In this document: piece after piece, positions 7,743 to 12,909 of the stretch
How the letters are laid out: each line of letters begins with the position of its first letter
Numbering within the stretch: position 1 is the first letter of the stretch
Assembly: GCA_947628025.1 (NCBI GenBank)
Contig: CANQYH010000066.1
Coordinates: 1-12,909 of the forward strand
Direction of reading: 5' to 3'
Length of the DNA stretch: 12,909 bases
DNA from: an uncultured Lachnospiraceae bacterium
GTDB lineage: Bacteria; Bacillota; Clostridia; Lachnospirales; Lachnospiraceae
Program-made: the position numbers and the translations under genes
The notes under the pieces: model-generated
The model's database searches: none
The model's input: the letters and a program-made list of their open reading frames with translations, nothing else
What the model was told of the DNA's origin: nothing

Positions 7743-7890
7743 TAAAAACCAAACATTTTCCCTAATTTCCTAAATACAGGACCTGTTCTCTTTGAAAAAT
7801 CTGGGATAAAATAAGAACCGCCGCTTTTGATTTCATGATTTGCGCCGGTTTTTGGAGCCGAACAGGAGAAAATCATATGATTTCATAAGC
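7743..7890. promoter_or_regulatory. Divergent regulatory region with palindrome and repeated 9-mer
   Basis: A perfect 14-bp palindrome AAATCATATGATTT (7870-7883) lies 7 bp upstream of the -35 box of the gene at 7959. TGATTTCAT occurs at 7828-7836 and again at 7878-7886, exactly 50 bp apart. An imperfect stem AACCGCCGC/GCGCCGGTT (about 7816-7850) encloses the first copy. The palindrome and repeat are plausible regulator binding sites, possibly for the adjacent AraC-family protein. Confidence 0.45.
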
Positions 7891-7919
7891 TTGCAAAATC
7901 GCCCTGCATTTAGTACAAT
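7891..7919 (+). promoter_or_regulatory. Sigma-A promoter of the TSUP-kinase fusion gene
   Basis: TTGCAA (7891-7896) and TACAAT (7914-7919) are separated by 17 bp. Start of transcription is expected near 7926. GGGAGG lies 5 nt before the ATG at 7959. Confidence 0.75.
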
Positions 7920-7958
7920 ACATAGCGTAAGATTCCTGTTTTTCACTGGGAGGCTGCT

Positions 7959-9470
7959 ATGGAATATTTCTGGTATGTGATCGCGGCCCTGGGCGCCGGT
8001 ATCGGCACGGGTTTGGCCGGACTTTCGGCCGCGACCGTAATGGTTCCGATCCTGATCGTATTATGCCCGTCCTTTTCCGGCGAAACCGGCGCTTATCACG
8101 CCACCGCCATCGCTCTGGCCTCGGATATCCTGGGCTCGGCCGTCACTACCGCCGTTTACATAAAGCACAAAAATATCGACCTGAAACGCGGCTGGATCAT
8201 GCTCGTATGTATCCTGAGCATGTGCATTGCCGGCAGCTTCGCCGCATGGATGGCCGGCAATGTGGTCCTGGGCGGCTTTACATTGTTTCTCACATTTTTT
8301 ATCGGCATCCGCTTTCTGCTGAAGCCCGACACATCCAAAGAACGGACCGCGGCCAAAGGCGAACGCCTGGGCTGGAAAGGCGTTGCCATTTCCCTTTTTT
8401 TCGGCCTGACCATCGGTTTCGGGACCGGCTTCGTCGGCACCGGCGGCGGAATGATGATGCTCGTCGTGTTTACCGCTTTTCTCGGCATGGAACGGAAGAC
8501 GGCGGTGGGCACCAGCACATTTATCATGACGTTCACCGCGCTGATCGCCTCCATCAGCCACATGGCGATTGACCCCACGATCGCGTTCGAACGCCTGGGC
8601 GTACTGCTAATCTGTATAATCATTGCGACCGCCTCCTCCCTGATCTCCGCCCAGTTCGCCAACAAGGTCAACAACCGCATCGTCGGTCTGGTCACAGGCG
8701 CCGTACTTACCGTACTCGGAGCATTTATGCTGATCCTCCATTATTGGGAATTCATTTCACGGATCCCGATCCTGGCCGGAATACTGCTCTGCTTCGGCCG
8801 GTATCTCCTCTACCTGGCCTGCTGCCTCGCGGTTCTGCTGCCGGTACGTTTCTTTTTGCCCGTCCCTAATGACGTCTGGCGCAAGCTGCTCCATTTCGTC
8901 GCCTACACCAGCACTATCTGCATGATCCTCGTTTCCGGCAGCTGGACGGTATCCTGCCTGTGCTGCATCCTTTTCGGCGCAATCGTTTACCCCATTCTCC
9001 GCGCTGCGGAAAAATATCCGGGCTACGACGGTCTTTTTGTTCAGAAAAAGCCCGGCGAGATCAAAAAGAGCCTGCTGCTGCTTTTCTTCAGCCACGCCGC
9101 GCTGATCGCGGTTTTCTGGGGCTACCTGGGAAAGCCTTACATCGTGATCACCTCTATCATTGTCTGGGGAATCGGAGATACGGTCGCCGCCCTGATCGGG
9201 AAACGTTTCGGAACGCACCATGTCCATCTGCCTCTCAGCGACGAAAAAAAGACCTGGGAGGGCTCCCTCTCCATGGCAGCCGCCGACCTGGTCGTTTGTT
9301 TCGCAGCACTGATGCTCACCTCCGGCCTGTCTCCTGCACACTGCTTCCTCTGCGCGCTCGCGACGGCCCCCGTATCCGCCTACGTGGAACTCATTTCCCA
9401 CGACGGAAATGATACATTCAGCGTAGCCGCTGCAATCGCCGTGACGCTGGAGGTGCTGAGCTTTCTATAA
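7959..9470 (+). CDS. TauE/SafE (TSUP) transporter fused to a CTP-dependent polyprenol/phytol kinase-like domain
   Basis: Polytopic membrane protein of 503 aa with two halves. Residues about 1-265 are a TSUP/TauE-SafE transporter: the two family repeats show as LGAGIGTGLAGLSAATVMVP (11-30) and IGFGTGFVGTGGGMMM (152-167) followed by ERKTAVGTSTF. TSUP proteins export or import sulfite, sulfonates and related anions. Residues about 290-503 match the dolichol kinase/phytol kinase (SEC59/VTE5) family, related to CdsA. The matches are WRKLLHF (307-313), GIGDTVAALIGKRFG (404-418), KKTWEGS (430-436) and a final ELISHDGNDTFSV (477-489), which correspond to the family's conserved blocks. Those enzymes phosphorylate isoprenoid alcohols with CTP. 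One uninterrupted frame, its own promoter and a terminator argue against a sequencing artefact. Domain identities are confident; substrates and the joint role are unknown. Confidence 0.85.
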   Translation: MEYFWYVIAALGAGIGTGLAGLSAATVMVPILIVLCPSFSGETGAYHATAIALASDILGSAVTTAVYIKHKNIDLKRGWIMLVCILSMCIAGSFAAWMAGNVVLGGFTLFLTFFIGIRFLLKPDTSKERTAAKGERLGWKGVAISLFFGLTIGFGTGFVGTGGGMMMLVVFTAFLGMERKTAVGTSTFIMTFTALIASISHMAIDPTIAFERLGVLLICIIIATASSLISAQFANKVNNRIVGLVTGAVLTVLGAFMLILHYWEFISRIPILAGILLCFGRYLLYLACCLAVLLPVRFFLPVPNDVWRKLLHFVAYTSTICMILVSGSWTVSCLCCILFGAIVYPILRAAEKYPGYDGLFVQKKPGEIKKSLLLLFFSHAALIAVFWGYLGKPYIVITSIIVWGIGDTVAALIGKRFGTHHVHLPLSDEKKTWEGSLSMAAADLVVCFAALMLTSGLSPAHCFLCALATAPVSAYVELISHDGNDTFSVAAAIAVTLEVLSFL

Positions 9471-9500
9471 GTTTTCTTTCTGATAGTGAAGTCCTCTGTC

Positions 9501-9604
9501 CGCAGCGTTTTCATATGTGTGAATCATCCATGATAGTATTGGCCTGAACTTACTCAGGCCTTTTCATATGTATTCGCAGCATTTTCATATATGAATCATC
9601 CATG
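9501..9604. repeat. Two 30-32 bp direct repeats flanking the terminator
   Basis: 9501-9532 and 9575-9604 share CGCAGCRTTTTCATAT and TGAATCATCCATG, differing by one substitution and a 2-bp gap. A third partial copy, TTTTCATATGTAT (9561-9573), overlaps the T-run of the terminator. The period is about 74 bp. Confidence 0.8.
9541..9566 (+). terminator. Rho-independent terminator after the TSUP-kinase gene
   Basis: GGCCTGA/TCAGGCC form a 7-bp stem with a 6-nt loop, followed by TTTTCAT on the plus strand. It lies 70 nt after the stop codon. Confidence 0.75.
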
Positions 9605-10067
9605 GTTCTGCGCGGCTTTAAAATGTGCCTGGATCTGCCGCGCTGCCACAATACAGTGATCCGGCTCGTGTTCTTAAAATAAAAGTCAGGCATTTTATTT
9701 TATATTGGCATAGCGCCGCGGACTGGTACGCCTGTTTTTAAGCAAGCACCGTATGATTCTATCCAATCACGACCAGCACATGCAGTTATTTTTCAATTAA
9801 GGACATACATTTTCTCGTCGCGATACTGTGGGGCTACAGTCCGTTTTTCAAATTAAGGACGTACATTTTTCCTGTCACAATACTACTCGCCGACAGTCTA
9901 TTTTTTGAAATGCCATATATTCATGTCACGATACCGCAGGCCACAGCTTATTTTACAGATTACAATCATATTCCCACATTTTCATAATGAATGCTCACAA
10001 ACATATTTCCCCGCAAAAATAAGGATCCATTTTCTTCATACCACACAACCTACGTCCGCCCGCTTTC
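9605..10067. repeat. Gene-free convergent region with a degenerate repeat array of about 54 bp units
   Basis: No gene is supported between the plus-strand fusion gene and the minus-strand DUF3783-like gene. Five diverged units start near 9784, 9838, 9895, 9945 and 9999, ending about 10053 (lengths 54, 57, 50, 54, 55). The best-conserved parts are AATTAAGGACRTACATTTT, a TGTCACRATAC-like block, and a unit end in AC after a G/C-rich patch. Two more possible copies can be traced at 9671-9729 and 9731-9783 (for example AAATAAAAGTCAGGCATTTT). Units are too diverged for a CRISPR array, which would have identical repeats. Confidence 0.55.
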
Positions 10068-10475
10068 TCACCCGCGGGGCGGCGTCATTGCTTCATGCTC
10101 TTTCTTTAATTCCTCATATAGCTGCCGGAACGTCCAATGACTGTTATATTCGGTGACGACCGCTTTGAGCGCAATCCTAGGCACTCCGGCCCTGCGCAGA
10201 TTCAACAGCAGCTCATCAATCCGGCGGCTGCTGAACTGGTACATGACCAGCACTTCAGCCGGGATCTTGTCTCCCGGACACGCCGACGCCAAACTCTCTT
10301 CCGTTCCCGGCACATTCTCCTCAAAGCCCGGCAGGCCGACTAAGAACCCGATCGTCTGCCCTGCCTGTTCCGGCAAAACGTTCCGGATCCGCACGCCCAT
10401 CCGCACCAGCACACTTTTCAATTTCGCCACATTCGGCGTATTCTCAGGAGTGTAATATAATACCATTTCTTTCAT
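10068..10475 (-). CDS. DUF3783 family protein
   Basis: Small cytosolic protein of unknown function, 135 aa from the chosen start. The C-terminal half (about 75-128) carries the DUF3783-like core: VLVMYQFSSRRIDELLLNLR, then AGVPRIALKAVVTEYNSHWT and LYEELKKEHE. The N-terminal half may form a small alpha/beta domain. The first ATG (10481) is only 3 nt from AGAGG, while the ATG two codons later (10475) has 9 nt, so 10475 is chosen. It lies 101 nt after the tyrosine phosphatase gene on the same strand and may be co-transcribed. A GC-rich inverted sequence overlaps its stop codon but lacks a U-run. Family assignment is from motif recognition only. Confidence 0.75.
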   Translation of the reverse strand: MKEMVLYYTPENTPNVAKLKSVLVRMGVRIRNVLPEQAGQTIGFLVGLPGFEENVPGTEESLASACPGDKIPAEVLVMYQFSSRRIDELLLNLRRAGVPRIALKAVVTEYNSHWTFRQLYEELKKEHEAMTPPRG

Positions 10476-10576
10476 TATCATTTACCTCTGTCACAAATTC
10501 AGATCGTTACCGCAAATCTTCTCTCTGCTTTCCGTCATTTTGAAGCAGGCCAACAACCGCGTTTCTCATTTCAAAT

Positions 10577-11044
10577 CTACCGTTTCGGTCTCTCACCAGT
10601 CAGCTGCTCTGCCAATGCCAGGCAGCCCTCCAACACATCCGCATAGGTCGTCTCAAAATCCCCGGTATACCATGGATCCGCAATGTCCCGCGGATGATCC
10701 GTAAAATCCAGCAGCCTGCAGATTTTCCTGTCCGGATCGCCACCCGTGATCCGCAGCATATTACGGATGTTCCACTGATCCATGCCGATCAGGTAGTCAT
10801 ACTCCTGATAATCCCTCCGCGTCATCTGCCGCGCGTATTTCCCCGCAGTGGAAATGCCTTTCCGGCGCAAGAGGCTGCTCGTACCATAATGGACCGGATT
10901 GCCGATCTCCTCCGTACTGGTGGCGGCCGATGCGATCTGGAACTGGGACGAACGATGAAGCCGGTCGATGATGTCCTTGAACACGAACTCGGCCATGGGG
11001 CTGCGGCAGATGTTGCCGTGGCAGACGAATAGTATTTTTAACAT
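10577..11044 (-). CDS. Low-molecular-weight protein tyrosine phosphatase
   Basis: Cytosolic phosphatase that removes phosphate from protein phosphotyrosine, 155 aa, the normal family length. The P-loop VCHGNICRS (7-15) follows the CX5R(S/T) pattern, with nucleophile Cys8, phosphate-binding Arg14 and Ser15. The general acid is Asp123 in DPWYTGDFETTY. The active site therefore looks complete. An AGGAGA box lies about 7-9 nt before the ATG. It is the first gene of a probable two-gene unit with the DUF3783-like gene. No convincing promoter could be chosen in the AT-rich 177 nt upstream. Confidence 0.96.
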   Translation of the reverse strand: MLKILFVCHGNICRSPMAEFVFKDIIDRLHRSSQFQIASAATSTEEIGNPVHYGTSSLLRRKGISTAGKYARQMTRRDYQEYDYLIGMDQWNIRNMLRITGGDPDRKICRLLDFTDHPRDIADPWYTGDFETTYADVLEGCLALAEQLTGERPKR

Positions 11045-11221
11045 TTTTCTTTCTCCTCATTTATGAACGCTTTTTCTTTGAAATTTCCTGCATTATCATG
11101 CTTTTACACACTGTCGCATCCGCCTTTTGAAAAATTTCCACTCATATATGAGCCGATTTTTTCTCGGAGCTTTTGAGCTATATACTGAGTGATAATACTT
11201 CTCCATAGCTCACTCACTTTT
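11045..11221. other. Intergenic gap between integrase remnant and phosphatase gene
   Basis: AT-rich, no gene supported. It contains short dyads, such as CTCATATATGAG (11142-11153) and AGCT-CAAA-AGCT-type stems near 11168-11182. These may belong to the end of the mobile element. No second copy was seen in the window that would identify an attachment site. Confidence 0.4.
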
Positions 11222-12180
11222 TCAGCCCTCCCGCACATCTTTATCCAGCTCAGGCTCAGGTTCGTCGTCCGCATCATCACCGACAGGAGCCACAAGATCA
11301 GGGACCCGGTTCAGCGGATAAACGGCGTACTGACTCCCCATAGCGGCACGGAAAAACTCTTTCTTGACGTCACCGGATTCAAGGTGCGTGTAGATGTTCA
11401 ATGTGACCTCAATACTGCTGTGTCCCATGATAACCTGCAGAGTCTTTGGTGCCATCCCGACGGCGGCACAATTTGAGCAAAACGTATGCCTTGCCACATG
11501 CGGCGACACATCGGGGAGTTCCTCTTTGTAAATCCTGTTAAACTTTGCGGCGGCCCAACGGAAATGATTGCTCCAATGCTGAGCAACCTCATAATTTCCA
11601 TTCTTGTCAATCCAGAGAAATCCTGTCGCAGACTCCGTGTGATTCTCATTCCAGACGGTCTTTTCCTGTATCTTTGGCCGATTGGCGATAACTTTCCGAA
11701 AAGTTTCTTCCACATCCGGTAGCATCGGCACAGTCCGATAGCCGTTTTCCGTTTTCAGCGTTTCGATATACAGAAGCATCTTGCCCCCATCATGCAGGCG
11801 GAGAAGCTGCCTGCGGACATGGATCATATGATTCTCAAAATCTATGTCATCCGCCGTCAGCCCGCAAATTCACTGATCCGCAGCCTTGTATTGAACAGAA
11901 AGTAAATCCCGTCGAAATACCGGCTGAAATTCCTGTCCGTCCGTACAAAATTGAGGAAACGTCGCATATCTTTTTTTGTAAGTACCTCACGGGTTTTTGA
12001 TCCGCCGTATCGCTTCTTATTCATCTGGAAATCAAACAGATTGTCCAGCACCCAGCGGTTACGCTTCGCCATGCGAAATGCCGGACGAAGGATTCCGCGC
12101 AGAGTACAAAGTGTACTATATCCCTTGCCATGCTCATCATGAAGCTCCTGAAACCATTCCTCGGCCTCCGCGCATAAGAG
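11222..12180 (-). pseudogene. Tyrosine recombinase/integrase, 5'-truncated and frameshifted
   Basis: Site-specific recombinase of the phage/conjugative-element (Tn916-like) integrase family. The 5' part (about 12180-11860) encodes the end of the core-binding domain (EEWFQELHDEHGKGYSTL, TLRGILRPAFRMA) and the start of the catalytic domain up to RLRISEFAG, with catalytic Arg. A TGA then closes this frame at 11857. The continuation (LTADDIDFENHMIHVRRQ, read across 11863-11810) lies in the next frame and runs to 11222. It contains the Lys region TLKTENGYRTVP, HVARH, MGHSS and the catalytic Tyr in IYTH. One missing base near 11860-11863 explains the break; all catalytic residues are otherwise present. 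The N-terminal arm-binding part is missing, because relaxase-like sequence begins near 12175. The C-terminal tail is acidic. Confidence 0.85.
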
Positions 12181-12780
12181 CAGGAAATTTTTCATTGATC
12201 CGAATCATCAGCTTTGCATCTATCAGATTCCCACAATATCGACCATCCACACCTTTTGAGATTCCCAGATCATGTAAATGCCTGTCTATCACTCCGCCGC
12301 TTTCTTCTGGCGGGATTCCTTCGTCATAATGTTCGGCAGACATTCGTATATTCTCACGGCGGAAAAGCTGTGGCTCAATCTCTGCCATGCACTCCCGGCA
12401 ATCTTGATAGAATTTCTCGTAATCTTCATCTGTCCACGCAGCACAGACATCCGCCGGGGGATTATAAATCACAGCCTATGCGATCACAGCATCTTGCCGC
12501 AAACCTCTCTCACGGACAACTAGCTGCTCGTCTTTCGTCTTTCGTCTTTCGTTTTTCCTTCAACCTTCATCCGATATGCTGCCGCTTCGTTCTCCATCTC
12601 ATTAGAAAATGCTACTCCGTTTTTGTATCCGTCATACTGGTTTAGCTTCGATCTACTCCGGTCTAGTGTATCTGATCGTGACGCCCGCTCATAACCGGCC
12701 TCCATCGCTATCTTACGTATATTGGCACGGTATTTCTGACCTGGCTTCGGTTCTCCCCGTACCAATCCCATAGGTGTCAT
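12160..12780 (-). pseudogene. Mob/Pre (MobV)-like relaxase remnant, frameshifted and truncated
   Basis: Reads as an N-terminal piece of a mobilization relaxase. From ATG 12780 or 12771 the frame gives ANIRKIAMEAGYERASRSDT, then NQYDGYKNGVAFSNEMENEA and MKVEGKTKDE. It is then disrupted by a 7-bp tandem repeat (ACGAAAG x3, about 12528-12551). In another frame it continues as QLVVRERGLRQDAVIA, a TAG stop at 12475-12477 (probably from TGG), and VIYNPPADVCAAWTDEDYEK. Next come HYDEGIP and RHLHDLGI, resembling the metal-binding HxDE...HxH motif of the family, and CGNLIDAKLMIRINEKFPAL. The sequence then joins integrase sequence out of frame near 12175. Removing two repeat copies (14 bp) restores one frame apart from the TAG. 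Family call is from the motif pattern only. Confidence 0.55.
12528..12551. repeat. 7-bp tandem repeat inside the relaxase remnant
   Basis: CGTCTTT occurs three times in a row on the plus strand. Two extra copies shift the frame by 14 bp, exactly what is needed to separate the two parts of the relaxase remnant. Confidence 0.8.
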
Positions 12781-12840
12781 TCTGTATAGACATATATTTG
12801 CTTAGATGCATCGAAAACTCTGATATGAAACTAGTCAGCA

Positions 12841-12889
12841 ACCACCAGTTCAACTGGTGGTTTGCTATTAGCCCTCAAAAGGGCTAATG
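12841..12889. repeat. Pair of hairpins: IS200/IS605-like end or relict oriT
   Basis: ACCACCAGT-TCA-ACTGGTGGT (12841-12861) is a perfect 9-bp hairpin. It is followed 6 nt later by ATTAGCCCT-CAAA-AGGGCTAAT (12868-12889), also 9 bp. Neither has a T-run. Subterminal hairpins of this kind occur at ends of IS200/IS605 elements; the window ends in CACAGGA, which could be the start of a ribosome binding site for a gene beyond the edge. Alternatively, lying about 60-110 nt upstream of a relaxase start, they could be a mobilization origin. The sequence here cannot decide. Confidence 0.5.
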
Positions 12890-12909
12890 TTACTGCTCGT
12901 CCCACAGGA

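Noticed and set aside
7816..7850. Terminator-like stem AACCGCCGC/GCGCCGGTT followed by T's
   Set aside because: It lies between divergent genes with no upstream transcript to terminate. The stem has a mismatch and a 17-nt loop.
7959..9470. Whole gene as a simple sulfite exporter
   Set aside because: TauE/SafE proteins end near residue 265 here; the remaining 240 residues carry a separate conserved kinase-like signature.
9671..10053. CRISPR array
   Set aside because: Units differ too much from one another, no near-identical 24-40 bp repeat with unique spacers is visible, and no cas genes are in the window.
9905..10156. 83-codon plus-strand frame in the repeat region
   Set aside because: It runs through degenerate repeats and into the antisense of the DUF3783-like gene, without a ribosome binding site.
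11104..11295. 63-codon minus-strand frame downstream of the integrase
   Set aside because: It overlaps the integrase 3' end in another frame, has no ribosome binding site and no recognisable domain.

Overview
The window looks like a chromosomal piece of a moderately GC-rich Firmicute, most likely a Lachnospiraceae-type Clostridium. The reasons are a lipoprotein with a long Thr/Ala/Glu linker after its lipobox, AGGAGG-type ribosome binding sites, sigma-A promoters (TTGACA/TAAAAT, TTGCAA/TACAAT), tRNAs without an encoded CCA, and a decayed mobile-element remnant. No species can be named from sequence reading alone.

Left part (1-4800, all minus strand): an oligopeptide-type ABC importer operon in the order binding lipoprotein (902 aa), OppB-like permease, OppC-like permease. 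The OppC-like gene runs off the left edge. A strong 11-bp hairpin lies between the binding-protein gene and oppB and may set the binding protein to permease ratio. The OppC-like protein carries an unusually long segment (about 210 residues) between its first membrane helix and the GTD-GRD-type motif.

4785-5024 (minus): a tRNA-Phe/tRNA-Gly pair with a 3-nt spacer, a good promoter and a terminator. The terminator separates it from the transporter operon downstream.

5205-7742 (minus): an AraC-family regulator followed by a TIM-barrel sugar-phosphate isomerase/epimerase-like protein, probably one transcription unit. The regulator's leader holds three 44-bp GC-rich tandem repeats and a perfect 18-bp inverted repeat. 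A divergent regulatory region with a 14-bp palindrome separates it from the next gene.

7891-9566 (plus): one gene with its own promoter and terminator. It encodes a TauE/SafE-type (TSUP) membrane transporter fused to a CTP-dependent polyprenol/phytol/dolichol-kinase-like membrane domain. This is the most interesting protein of the window.

9471-10067: about 600 bp without a gene between convergent genes. It contains two 30-32 bp direct repeats around a terminator, then an array of degenerate units of about 54 bp.

10068-11044 (minus): a low-molecular-weight protein tyrosine phosphatase and a DUF3783-like protein, probably co-transcribed.

11222-12909 (minus): remnant of an integrative/mobilizable element. 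It holds a frameshifted tyrosine recombinase fused at a junction near 12175 to a truncated, frameshifted and nonsense-mutated Mob/Pre-like relaxase. Two hairpins at the right edge may be an IS200/IS605 end or a relict oriT.
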